Below are positions 50,690 through 60,637 of a stretch of 64,000 nucleotides of DNA, piece by piece. Position numbers and translations under genes: made by a program. This DNA comes from Bacteroidales bacterium UBA6360 (lineage in GTDB: Bacteria > Bacteroidota > Bacteroidia > Bacteroidales > UBA932). Within the stretch, counting starts at the first letter, position 1, and every line of letters begins with the position of its first letter. The notes under the pieces are model-generated. The model did not search any database. It saw nothing but the letters and a program-made list of their open reading frames with translations, and was not told where the DNA came from. The DNA is taken from NCBI GenBank assembly GCA_002440085.1, contig DJRM01000046.1, positions 12,820 through 76,819 on the forward strand. The letters are read 5' to 3'.

Positions 50690-50720
50690 CAAAGATAGAA
50701 ATAATTTTTGCTAAAATCAA
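50690..50720 (-). promoter_or_regulatory. Promoter of yceD-rpmF-tRNA-Arg
   Basis: Minus strand: TTG (50720-50718), 20-base spacer, TATCTTTG (50697-50690). Leader about 20 bases to ATG 50664. Confidence 0.65.
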
Positions 50721-50752
50721 TTCTATCCGTCAGTTTTTGTCTTCACAGGCAA

Positions 50753-52564
<1,812 letters not shown>

Positions 52565-52591
52565 ATGTTATCTGCTATAATTTTCGGGCTG

Positions 52592-52599
52592 CAAAGGTA
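52592..52599 (-). promoter_or_regulatory. Promoter -7 box of typA
   Basis: Minus-strand TACCTTTG, 27 bases before ATG 52564; upstream is a T-rich stretch without a clear -33. Confidence 0.55.
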
Positions 52600-52645
52600 T
52601 AAAAAAAAAGGAATATAGACCGAAAAGAATGAAAAAGATGGAAAG

Positions 52646-52680
52646 AAAAAGGAGACGGACCTCCAATGATCCGTCTCCTT
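52646..52680 (-). terminator. Terminator of tRNA-Leu
   Basis: Perfect 11-bp inverted repeat (AAGGAGACGGA at 52649-52659, TCCGTCTCCTT at 52670-52680), 10-base loop, followed on minus by TTTTTC. It lies 6 bases beyond the tRNA 3' end. Confidence 0.9.
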
Positions 52681-52686
52681 GTCCAG

Positions 52687-52770
52687 TGCGCGAGACCAGA
52701 GTCGAACTGGCACGCCATTGCTGGCACTACCTTCTGAGAGTAGCGCGTCTACCAATTTCGCCACCCGCGC
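52687..52770 (-). tRNA. tRNA-Leu, anticodon CAG
   Basis: 84 bases on minus with the long variable arm of class II tRNAs. Acceptor GCGCGGG/CTCGCGC, D arm GCGAAATTGGTAGACGC, anticodon stem CTACT/GGTAG with loop CTCAGAA, so the anticodon is CAG (reads CUG), T arm CCAG-TTCGACT-CTGG. No CCA is encoded. It has its own -7 box TAACTTTG at 52784-52791 and a terminator. Confidence 0.94.
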
Positions 52771-52783
52771 TCAGAATGGAGTG

Positions 52784-52791
52784 CAAAGTTA
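52784..52791 (-). promoter_or_regulatory. Promoter -7 box of tRNA-Leu
   Basis: Minus-strand TAACTTTG, 14 bases before the tRNA 5' end. It separates the tRNA from fimbrial locus 2 just upstream. Confidence 0.55.
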
Positions 52792-52874
52792 CAAAAACTT
52801 TTCATATTCCGAACCAATGGAGCGAAATAAAGACAAAATATTTTGATGGACACGCCTTTCGAGACTATCCGCCT

Positions 52875-53714
52875 TCAGAATTCGATGTCGACATCATAAC
52901 TATGTTCCCAGGCGCCAACGGCTATGTTGAGCTTCGTGCAGGCATAATCTATCCTCACGACTATGTCCTGAAGGTCAGCCGCCGTCCAGTCATAGCCGCA
53001 TTGGTTGATGTAGTTTCCGAGGGCGAAGGTCTTCAGTGAGGTAAAGTCCTCCATCACAGACAACCTGAGTGAAGAATCAGTCTGACGCGGAAGTGAGAGT
53101 TCACGGACAAGCTCAGCTCCGGAGTTGCCGCCGGAAGCCGCATCCGCAGAGGGCACGAGATAATGGCTGAACACACCACGACGCGGACTTCCGTCGATGC
53201 GGTATCCGTCTATGTTCCCGCAGACATTAAGTTCAAACGGCCAGTCCATGTCGCTCTCGTCCATCATTACCGTCAGCCGGCAATAATTCTTGGCAAGCCG
53301 GACTGTCTCGGTGCAGGTCTCGCAGTCTGTGTCAACGGAGGAAGAGAACATCCGCACATACGGGCAGTCGTCGCCCAAAGGTATCACGAGTCCGTCGTTC
53401 CCCACAAAACCCGAGGCTTCCTCCGACCACAGATTGACCTGCACACCGGTCCGCGGAACCCGCAATTCATACGCCCCGCCAATCTCGCCGAGGACAAGTG
53501 TGTCGGTATACGAAAAGCCACCTTCATCCCGGACAGACAGAATCGCGCGGTCTTCTGTTCCGGACACGTCATCCTCCGGAAACTCAAGTCGGAGCAGGCA
53601 CGGGCAATCACTCCTGTTTTCCTTTATCGAACAGGACAGAAGCAGTAATGCGGCCGACACTGCAGCGGCCAGCCGCTTTACTGTACCTGAATTCAATGCG
53701 GACAACGTAATCAT
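52875..53714 (-). CDS. Mfa2/FimB-type fimbrial anchor lipoprotein
   Basis: 279 residues. Lipobox LLLLSC with Cys28, then SIKENRSDCPCLLRLEF; a paired Cys-Pro-Cys motif just after the lipid site is typical of Mfa2/FimB anchors of Bacteroidales fimbriae. The C-terminus IAVGAWEHSYDVDIEF has the Trp...DI strand. Such proteins fix the fimbria to the outer membrane and limit its length in Porphyromonas. It is last in locus 2, its ATG overlapping the fimbrillin stop by four bases (53711-53714), which implies coupled translation. Confidence 0.82.
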   Translation of the reverse strand: MITLSALNSGTVKRLAAAVSAALLLLSCSIKENRSDCPCLLRLEFPEDDVSGTEDRAILSVRDEGGFSYTDTLVLGEIGGAYELRVPRTGVQVNLWSEEASGFVGNDGLVIPLGDDCPYVRMFSSSVDTDCETCTETVRLAKNYCRLTVMMDESDMDWPFELNVCGNIDGYRIDGSPRRGVFSHYLVPSADAASGGNSGAELVRELSLPRQTDSSLRLSVMEDFTSLKTFALGNYINQCGYDWTAADLQDIVVRIDYACTKLNIAVGAWEHSYDVDIEF

Positions 53715-54706
53715 ATCGTCACGGACTGGACAGTTTCATTCTTCCACGGAGTCACGGTTATTCTGAAACTGGCGCTGCCGATGACAGAGTCGACATCCGG
53801 GGTGGCCGCTCCGAGCCGCGTTATCGTCAGTTCGTTTATGGTATATACCGTATTGCCGTTTATTACCGGAAGAGTTACAGGATAGTAGTAGACATTCCCG
53901 CCAATGCCAGCCTCGACAATGAGCCGCGTGTGACGGGGAACCCATTCTGCGGAAGACGAGTCGGCAGAAACCGGGTTAGGATAGCAGTAGAAATGGTGGG
54001 CAGCCGCGTCCGATGAGCCGAATGCGATCGGGAGCGAGGTCGTTTTCTCATAATAAAGGCAGTCGGCGGACGCCTCATTCACACCCTTGTTAAGCCAGAG
54101 TGAGGGTCCGGAAAACTTTGAAAGCAGGGCATCTCCCGCGACATTTATCAGATAGAGGCTCTTCACCTCAATAGGGGATGACTGATATTGGGGCAGTTCC
54201 ATCCTGTTGGTAATCTTTCTGATGACAATCTTTGCGGCAAATCTGTGAACCTCGATGGTCACTGCGACGCTTGCGGCATTGACCGAAACCGCCGTCTGAC
54301 CGTACATCACGAAAGCCTTTCGGCCGTTGTCCGAAAGCAGGGTGGTCATGCCGCGCAGTTCCTCAAGCGTCTTCACACCTCCGGCTTCCGGGGCGTTCAC
54401 GAGCGCGGCAACAGTTTTCTTGCCTTTGGTGCAGGACAAGTCGAGACTGCCCGTCGTCCCGGTCTTGTATGCTTCCAGAACGCCTGAGGCATTGAACACG
54501 AAAACCTGTACGGACGACAGTGTCTTCTCGTCTGCCTCCGAGCCCGTACCCGAAGCTTTCGTCTGCGTTTCAAGAGGTATGTTGACAAGGAGCTCCGCCA
54601 TTTCCTGCGGCTGAATCTCTTCGGGGTCATGTACTTCGACGGACTTGCAGCACGCCGTCATGAGAGTTGCGGCAACAGCCGCGGAAAATATAATCTGTGA
54701 TTTCAT
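53711..54706 (-). CDS. Fimbrillin (FimA/Mfa1-like), locus 2 shaft candidate
   Basis: 331 residues. Lipobox LMTAC (Cys19, with Cys20 next to it). NIPLETQTKASGTG (about 43-56) is the candidate Lys processing site. VQVFVFNASGVLEAYKTG, VAALVNAPE and VEVHRFAAKIVIRKI are typical of the FimA/Mfa1 superfamily fold. The C-terminus FRITVTPWKNETVQSVTI has the Trp strand, without the DI pair. It follows the OmpA-like/TPR gene by 10 bases and overlaps the anchor gene. As the only fimbrillin here it is the likely shaft protein of a short fimbria. Confidence 0.8.
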   Translation of the reverse strand: MKSQIIFSAAVAATLMTACCKSVEVHDPEEIQPQEMAELLVNIPLETQTKASGTGSEADEKTLSSVQVFVFNASGVLEAYKTGTTGSLDLSCTKGKKTVAALVNAPEAGGVKTLEELRGMTTLLSDNGRKAFVMYGQTAVSVNAASVAVTIEVHRFAAKIVIRKITNRMELPQYQSSPIEVKSLYLINVAGDALLSKFSGPSLWLNKGVNEASADCLYYEKTTSLPIAFGSSDAAAHHFYCYPNPVSADSSSAEWVPRHTRLIVEAGIGGNVYYYPVTLPVINGNTVYTINELTITRLGAATPDVDSVIGSASFRITVTPWKNETVQSVTI

Positions 54707-54716
54707 AGACTTTTAA

Positions 54717-56597
54717 TTATTTTGTTTTGACATTTTTCAGAACCTGTTCCATTTCCGGATCAAGATTGGCCCGGTAACGCATTGACGGATCCAGTTCAAG
54801 GGCGGCCGCAAATTTGCGGCGAGCTTCTTCCCGCATTCCGAGGCGGGACAAGACCAGAGCCTTGAGATAGCACATTTTGGCGGAATTGTCCGGAAGATCC
54901 TTCAGCACATCCCACGAGGAATGGTCGTAGCCGGCAGAGGCGAACGCGAGAGCGGAATTGTAGTCCCTGTATGGACGCAGGAGCCCCACCGCAGACGGAT
55001 AGTCGAGCTGTTTCAGAGCCTCTACCCCGCTCATGTAGGCTGTGTCTATTTCCGTAGTGTGCACGGTGTCCTTGACCATACCACGGCGATGCAGGTGAAA
55101 GTCGAACCGGACAGTCCTCAACTTGGGATAGAGACTCTCCCTTACATAGTTGTACTCCGGCATTTTCCTCAGGCGCAGTTCACGGGCATCCGGATCTGAA
55201 ACCGACAGGATAGTCTCCCGATAAAAGCGTCTGGAGGGTTCCGAGACAAGGCTGTCCGAATCCATCATGGCTGAGAGCCGTCCCCAATCCTCCGGAAGGC
55301 AGGAAGTCCGCAGCAGCGAGTCTGCCCCGTACTCGAACAGCTCAGCTATGCAGTCACGCACGGCCTCCGACCTTGCCCGCGAAAGAGCCGCATTCGCTTT
55401 CCAGCCACCCTCCGGAGAACATGCCGCCGTGACAACTAATGAGTCAAGTTCCAGTTCATCGCGATCAAACACGTCCCCTATGCATTTGCGAACCCTTGCA
55501 AGTTCCTCCGAATTGCGTCCACGAGAAGTGTCAACATCGGATTTTCCTGCGGCAAAATCTATGAGTGCCAAGGTGTTGTCACGCACGACACGTTCCCGAA
55601 TCACCATCCTGTAGTGCGGAGAGTCATCTGCGAGGGACGAGAGTGAGCTTATGTAAAACTCAAGACTGTCGGGAGAAGGAAAATCGCAGATGTATTCGCC
55701 GAAGCGCCAGACGCTGCCTGTCATGTTCACGACCACCTTCTTCAATTTGGGCAAGGAGCGGAAAGACTGGGCATATCGGTAGATGAAATCGCCGTTTGAC
55801 GCGCGCAGAACCGTGTCAAGACGGAGGCCAGCCGAATCTATCGGAGACTTCACGTACTTGCGGAACATCTTGTCGCGGTTTCTTTTCTTCCTGTCGTTGA
55901 TGTAGTGTTTCAGCGTCTTGGAATAATGGGCCACAGCGTCTCTCTGCGTCACGCCGAACAGATTCTCCGCATCCGGTGCCGGCACCAATGACGAGTCTCT
56001 TTTCATTGCATAGGTCTCTGGATAGTACCTCGCGAGGAACAGTTCAAGCTGACGCATCATCACGAGATCAGTCGTGTCCGTTACAATGGAGGCAAGGAAC
56101 TCGCGATAGCGCTGATAGCCGCGCAGCTGACGGTCACGATAGCCTGCACCGGTGACATTGACCGGTTCCAAAGGACGGTGTTCCCCGGCAATCTCCATAA
56201 CGGGAGCGAACCTCAGCTGCCAATCCGAATCCAGCAGCGCGGCCGGAACCATTATGTCAAAGCAGATGCTGACATTTCCGAGCCTTTCAGAAACATGGTT
56301 GAAACGCGCCACCACCTTTGATGCCGAGAGGATGTCGGTCGCGACCATCTCGCCAGTTTCGTCATCCCGTATCGCATTCATTATCAATGGCTCTCCCGGT
56401 TCCCTTTCTGCGTCCACGGGAACCTGAGGCTCAGGCTCTTCAGAAAGATCGGCCGGACTGTCAGGAATGCCGATGTCAGCCACCACGCCTTTTTCAAACA
56501 GCGTCCGTGCCTTATGCGCAGGAGAGCAGGATGGATAAAGAGCGGCAGAGGCCAAGAGCACAACTGCGTACAGTCCGCCCAAGCATATCTTCTTCAT
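54717..56597 (-). CDS. OmpA-like/TPR fimbria-associated lipoprotein
   Basis: 626 residues from ATG 56597 (MKKICLGG); the longer frame to 56627 would overlap the upstream gene. Lipobox LYPSC, Cys24. An N-terminal beta-rich domain (NVSICFDIMVPAALL..., then EIAGEHRPLEPVNVTG...YQRY) recalls DUF3868 proteins of fimbrial operons. A central OmpA-like domain has LVVTAACSPEGGWKANAALSRARSEAV (about residues 400-426). The C-terminal 100 residues contain TPR-like helices (SAKMCYLKALVLSRLGMREEARRKFAAALELDP). It sits between DUF3575 and the fimbrillin. Together with DUF3575 it corresponds to the fused protein of locus 1. Confidence 0.72.
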   Translation of the reverse strand: MKKICLGGLYAVVLLASAALYPSCSPAHKARTLFEKGVVADIGIPDSPADLSEEPEPQVPVDAEREPGEPLIMNAIRDDETGEMVATDILSASKVVARFNHVSERLGNVSICFDIMVPAALLDSDWQLRFAPVMEIAGEHRPLEPVNVTGAGYRDRQLRGYQRYREFLASIVTDTTDLVMMRQLELFLARYYPETYAMKRDSSLVPAPDAENLFGVTQRDAVAHYSKTLKHYINDRKKRNRDKMFRKYVKSPIDSAGLRLDTVLRASNGDFIYRYAQSFRSLPKLKKVVVNMTGSVWRFGEYICDFPSPDSLEFYISSLSSLADDSPHYRMVIRERVVRDNTLALIDFAAGKSDVDTSRGRNSEELARVRKCIGDVFDRDELELDSLVVTAACSPEGGWKANAALSRARSEAVRDCIAELFEYGADSLLRTSCLPEDWGRLSAMMDSDSLVSEPSRRFYRETILSVSDPDARELRLRKMPEYNYVRESLYPKLRTVRFDFHLHRRGMVKDTVHTTEIDTAYMSGVEALKQLDYPSAVGLLRPYRDYNSALAFASAGYDHSSWDVLKDLPDNSAKMCYLKALVLSRLGMREEARRKFAAALELDPSMRYRANLDPEMEQVLKNVKTK

Positions 56598-56610
56598 ATT
56601 CAGGCATTCT

Positions 56611-57183
56611 TCAGAACACATACACAAGCGCTATCATGACGTCATCCGGAAGTATGAACGTCTTGCTCCCTTCCCCGACGGTGATTCCGCAGACAGGGCA
56701 GGAATAGCTTCGGTAGGAGCCTCCTCCGCCCCACATCCCGAGACCGAACTCAAGGTTGAAATGGGGAAAGAGCATGTAGGAATATCCGGCGTACATCCCG
56801 ATCCCGTAGCGGTTGCCCTCCTCGGAGCCGTCAGAGAACAGCCCTCCGGAGCTGTATTCCTGAAAACGGAGCTTGCTTCCGAACCACCAGCCTGTGTTTA
56901 TGTGCCACAGCCAGTAGCGTGCGCCTACAGAATACGACTGCTGACGGTTGTAGAACACGCCGCGTCTTCCGGACTCGAAGCTGAACGGATTGTAGCGGAC
57001 TCCAGCGCCGACAGACCAGTTCCTCGCCACTCCACAGGAGAGATCCAGATTGAGCGTGCCGAGATTGGCGTATTCCATGAGATTCGTTGATATGTTGAAG
57101 CGCTGTGCCATGGCACCTGTCACCGTGACCGTCGTCAGAAATGCCGCTGCCACGGCACAGCGCAGAAATTTGCAGTACCTCAT
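56611..57183 (-). CDS. DUF3575 outer-membrane protein
   Basis: 190 residues from ATG 57183 (MRYCKFL). A signal peptide (AVAAAFLTTVTVTGAMAQ) is followed by beta strands rich in aromatics and Gly: ISTNLMEYANLGTLNLDLSCGVARNWSVGAGVRYNPF, then YSVGARYWLWHINTGWWFGSKLRFQEY, and YGIGMYAGYSYMLFPHFNLEFGLGMWGGG. This is the DUF3575 barrel pattern, ending in a C-terminal aromatic (VYVF), as in outer-membrane barrels. It lies 7 bases behind the metallopeptidase-like gene and 13 before the OmpA-like gene. Confidence 0.82.
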   Translation of the reverse strand: MRYCKFLRCAVAAAFLTTVTVTGAMAQRFNISTNLMEYANLGTLNLDLSCGVARNWSVGAGVRYNPFSFESGRRGVFYNRQQSYSVGARYWLWHINTGWWFGSKLRFQEYSSGGLFSDGSEEGNRYGIGMYAGYSYMLFPHFNLEFGLGMWGGGGSYRSYSCPVCGITVGEGSKTFILPDDVMIALVYVF

Positions 57184-57190
57184 GACCGGG

Positions 57191-58777
57191 CTACTCCTTT
57201 GCATACCGGGCGAAAGCCTGCTCTATCACACTCCGCCTGTTCGGGCAGGTCTTTATCAGGGAGGCCTTGAACGCCGCGAGAGACGTCGTGTCACCGTTCA
57301 AAGAGGTGAAGATGCTTCCTCGGGTCACGCCGCGCTCGCCGATATATTTCAGAATCTGAGGTTTGAACCAGTAGTATTCACCTGCGTCGGACAGGCGTCC
57401 GCTGTAACGGTCCTTCTGCATCAGGCTCTGGAGATAATAGGCCCACATCTCGCCGACTTCGCAGTAGCCGGCGCCGTCCTCCTTCCCCGTGCCGTAGGTC
57501 GAACCGCTCGCCACGAAGGACGTGAGGATGTACTCGACATACTTGTTCCAGTAACTGTTGCCGACCTTGGAATAGTGGCTTGCATGGGCAAGCTCGTGGT
57601 TCACGACGTTGTATATGGACTTGTAGTCGTTCTTTCCCGACAGTCCGAGCGTGATGTCCGGCGCGAACAGCTTGACTAAAAGCGCATACGGGCCGAGGAA
57701 CCCAGAGATAAGAGGATGGCTGACCACCGCGCCCTGGTGTATCATCGGAGTGCTGCTCGCCTCAAGATCGGCAAGAAGCCATATCCGCAGGTCTTTCGGA
57801 GGCTCGCTGATGTTCATGTCCTTCCTGTCGCAGCGTCCTATGTAGTCATATACGGCATTGTTGACGACGCATCTTCGGAACAGCTTGTCGTCCGAGTCCT
57901 TAGTGACGGTCATGCTTATTCCGTCCGGTTCGGCCTTGCCGAGAGTGGAAACTGACGCCGGAACAAGTATCAGATTGAGACCTATGGCAAAGTTCTTCTC
58001 GTTCTTGAACACGATGCGGTAGCGAATCTTCGAGGAAAACTCCTTGTTCATCGTGTAGTAGCCGTCCCTGTCCGTATAGGCATGCGCGAATTTCACAAAT
58101 GCGTTGCAGCTCACCCTGACTCCGGCTATTCCGAACGGCTTGCCGCCATTGGCGTTGTTGTCCACAATGGTCAGCCTTCCGGACGGGGTGACACGGCCGC
58201 CCTTTGTGGCAGTCCCCGTCTCCGCAAGCATGCCAGCATTGCCTGTGAGTTCGTAAGACTTGCGTTCCACAGCGTCCCAGTCGATTCCGTCCCCGGCCTT
58301 GGTCGATGAATCATGCGCGGCGATGTAGCATTCGTGCAGAATCTGGTACTTCACATCCGGAAAGTCGAAGTCCTTCGGCACCACGGCATACTGCCAGGTA
58401 ATGTCCTCGTCCTCGACAGAAGGGTCGTGATACCAGTCGCCCTCCTTCACGATTTCATAATCAACAGGGTGATCCAAAAGTTCGATGCCAAGAGACTTCA
58501 GATAATCAAATTCATCCTGGTCGGCAGGAAGGAAACGGACATAATAGTCCGTGGTCTCGACATTCACGCGGTCGGCCTTGGTCGGATAAAGGGCGGCAAG
58601 CGCCTTCGTCACATTCTCGGTCTTGTACGGATCATCCAACTGACGCCCGAGAACGATGGCATCGTGAGACAGATCATCCCCATATCGGACGGCGGAGCTG
58701 TCGCCGTTTCCGAGGTCAACTCTTTCGCAGGACAATAATGTCACAGCAGCCCCGAAAAGCAATAGAAAACGTTTCAT
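57191..58777 (-). CDS. Putative zinc metallopeptidase lipoprotein heading fimbrial locus 2
   Basis: 528 residues. Lipobox LLSC with Cys17. Residues about 40-150 form an N-terminal domain (YVRFLPADQDEFDYLKSLGIELLDHPV). Residues about 200-245 look like a carboxypeptidase-regulatory or CNA-B-like beta domain (GIAGVRVSCNAFVKFAHAYTDRDGYYTM). The peptidase signature NHELAHASH lies at residues 393-401 (His394, Glu395, His398, plus His401), and YCEVGEMWAYY at 438-448 offers Glu443 as a gluzincin-type third ligand. The family is unknown to me. It is first in the fimbrial operon, so a role in processing pilins, or in host-protein cleavage, is inference. Confidence 0.7.
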   Translation of the reverse strand: MKRFLLLFGAAVTLLSCERVDLGNGDSSAVRYGDDLSHDAIVLGRQLDDPYKTENVTKALAALYPTKADRVNVETTDYYVRFLPADQDEFDYLKSLGIELLDHPVDYEIVKEGDWYHDPSVEDEDITWQYAVVPKDFDFPDVKYQILHECYIAAHDSSTKAGDGIDWDAVERKSYELTGNAGMLAETGTATKGGRVTPSGRLTIVDNNANGGKPFGIAGVRVSCNAFVKFAHAYTDRDGYYTMNKEFSSKIRYRIVFKNEKNFAIGLNLILVPASVSTLGKAEPDGISMTVTKDSDDKLFRRCVVNNAVYDYIGRCDRKDMNISEPPKDLRIWLLADLEASSTPMIHQGAVVSHPLISGFLGPYALLVKLFAPDITLGLSGKNDYKSIYNVVNHELAHASHYSKVGNSYWNKYVEYILTSFVASGSTYGTGKEDGAGYCEVGEMWAYYLQSLMQKDRYSGRLSDAGEYYWFKPQILKYIGERGVTRGSIFTSLNGDTTSLAAFKASLIKTCPNRRSVIEQAFARYAKE

Positions 58778-58803
58778 AGCATATCGTTTTTAAAATTTCG
58801 GGG

Positions 58804-58850
58804 CAAAGCTAAATGCAATTAGCCGTTGAATGAAACATTCAGCGGCTAAT
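58804..58850 (-). promoter_or_regulatory. Promoter and dyad of fimbrial locus 2
   Basis: Minus strand: ATGTTTC (58838-58832), 20 bases, TAGCTTTG (58811-58804). ATGTTTC lies in the loop and arm of a 14-bp inverted repeat with one mismatch (58818-58831 and 58837-58850, 5-base loop) that covers the -33 region. This is the same box, spacing and -7 form as the locus 1 promoter. The dyad could also act as a weak terminator for deoC, but no T run follows it. Confidence 0.6.
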
Positions 58851-58927
58851 CTTCAAAACAGGCCACACAGAGCATTCTGAGGGCTATTTTTCTGTTTATT
58901 TTCTTAAAAGTTCGCGCAAACTTTCAA

Positions 58928-59818
58928 TTAAAAATATGCAACTGTCTTCTGCTCTGCAACAGACAAAATGCTGTTTGCAACGCGGCTGACGCCAAATCTG
59001 AACAGATCCTTGTTGAGCCAGTCCTTGCCAAGAACCGCTGACACGATCAAATAATAACAAATAGCGTCTTTTGCGGAAGAAATTCCGCCGGCAGGCTTGA
59101 ATCCGACCTTTTTTCCTGTCTTCTCATGGAATTTCGCGATGCACTGGCACATCACGAACGCGGCCATCGGAGTGGCATTCACGTCCACCTTACCTGTCGA
59201 GGTCTTGATGAAGTCGGCACCGGCCTCCATGGCGAGGAACGAGGCATTCGCGATGTTCTCGGCAGAAACGAGAAGCCCGGTCTCAAGAATGACCTTAAGG
59301 TGCACCTCGCGTCCCTGTTTCTCGGCCACCTCGTCTATGCACTTTCTCACGGCGCGGATTTCTTCCGAGGCCCTTTCATAATCTCCGGCAAGGAAAGCAT
59401 TGAGAGAGAGAACGATATCCACTTCATCGGCTCCGTTCTCAACGGCCTTGGCGCATTCGAGAAGCTTCACTTCGAGAAAACTCTGTGAAGACGGGAAACA
59501 GGCCGAGACCACAGTTATGTGGAAGTCACCCTTCCGACAGTCACGCACCGTCGACGCGAAATTAGGATACACGCATACGGAAGCCGGATATGGCCAGCCG
59601 GGATAGCTTGCAGGAAAAGCGTTCACCTTCTCGACAAGCGCCGAGACTGAAGCCTCCGTGTCATTGGTCTTGAGAGAAGTAAGGTCAAGCATCGAGAAAC
59701 ATTTCTTGAGAATGTCCTCTGTCAGAAACCCGTCGACATTCGCGGAAATATTGGCGATGGCCCCGTCAATTTCCGCTGTCTTCGGACAGTATCCGTATTT
59801 TTCGAGATAGTTTACCAT
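58928..59818 (-). CDS. deoC: Deoxyribose-phosphate aldolase
   Basis: 296 residues, longer than the 220-260 of most DeoC but of the known long class I type. It splits 2-deoxyribose 5-phosphate into acetaldehyde and glyceraldehyde 3-phosphate. Schiff-base Lys205 lies in ADFIKTSTGK; VCVYPNFAS, EVDIVLSLNAFLAGDYE and KVILETGLL match the barrel strands; GFKPAGGISSAKDAICYY provides the phosphate site. Gap of 60 bases to the radical SAM gene. Confidence 0.94.
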   Translation of the reverse strand: MVNYLEKYGYCPKTAEIDGAIANISANVDGFLTEDILKKCFSMLDLTSLKTNDTEASVSALVEKVNAFPASYPGWPYPASVCVYPNFASTVRDCRKGDFHITVVSACFPSSQSFLEVKLLECAKAVENGADEVDIVLSLNAFLAGDYERASEEIRAVRKCIDEVAEKQGREVHLKVILETGLLVSAENIANASFLAMEAGADFIKTSTGKVDVNATPMAAFVMCQCIAKFHEKTGKKVGFKPAGGISSAKDAICYYLIVSAVLGKDWLNKDLFRFGVSRVANSILSVAEQKTVAYF

Positions 59819-59878
59819 TTATATTTTATTTATGAGTTTTCAGATTACTATAAAGATGCGTAATCATATCCAAGCGTT

Positions 59879-60637
59879 TCAGGCCTTGACCTGTACAATG
59901 AACCCTTCGTCGACAAGAGGTTTCACGAATGAGGATATTTCATCGTATGAATATTTGCGGAGAGCCTTCTGCGGAGTCTCGCGGTCTATGGAATATGCCA
60001 TGATTTCCCGAGGATGAAGCTTTCTGACAATATCCGTCCATCTGGAGAGGACCTCCGGAGATGCCGAATCAAAATCATCGGAACGAAGGAACATCGTCTG
60101 GAGAATGAAATCGCCGTCGAATGCCATGAGGTTGTCCACTACCGTATCGAGGTCATAGATGCAGGACGGCTTGTTTATGTGGCCGGCAAGTTCGTTTGTC
60201 GGGGCATCAATTTTCATCACCGGGTTATCCGCCTTCTTCAGCGCGGCAAGCACGGCAGGCCTACCGCAGGTCGTCGCATTCGAGAGGACGGTGACTTTCG
60301 CCGTCGGGACATATTCGTCCCGCAAGGCTATTGCGATGTCAAGGATCTCGGGAAAATGCGGATTCAGGGTCGGTTCTCCGTTCCCGGAAAACGTTATCGA
60401 GTCCAAAGGAGCGCCGTCCTTCGCAATCTTTTCCAAAGCCGTGCGCAGAGCAGTCTCAAAGGCGTTCACGGACGGGAACACTCCGTTGGATATGCCGTCA
60501 CGGTTCCACCCGCACTCGCAGTATATGCAGTCGAAATTGCACAACTTCCCAACTGCCGGAAGGATGTTCACTCCAAGCGACGAGCCGAGACGCCTGCTGT
60601 GTACAGGTCCGTATACTATGTTGTCAAAATGCAGCAT
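59879..60637 (-). CDS. Radical SAM protein of unknown substrate
   Basis: 252 residues from ATG 60637, which overlaps the previous stop as TGATG; a GTG one codon earlier is also possible. The 4Fe-4S/SAM motif CNFDCIYC (Cys33, Cys37, Cys40) is intact, followed by FSGNGEPTLNP and VLSNATTCGRPAVLAALKKADNPVMKIDAP, the partial TIM barrel. Length and the preceding YGPVHSRRLGSSLGVNILP string match a family often annotated simply as radical SAM protein. No extra cluster domain is visible. Translationally coupled to the DUF4296 gene. Confidence 0.85.
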   Translation of the reverse strand: MLHFDNIVYGPVHSRRLGSSLGVNILPAVGKLCNFDCIYCECGWNRDGISNGVFPSVNAFETALRTALEKIAKDGAPLDSITFSGNGEPTLNPHFPEILDIAIALRDEYVPTAKVTVLSNATTCGRPAVLAALKKADNPVMKIDAPTNELAGHINKPSCIYDLDTVVDNLMAFDGDFILQTMFLRSDDFDSASPEVLSRWTDIVRKLHPREIMAYSIDRETPQKALRKYSYDEISSFVKPLVDEGFIVQVKA

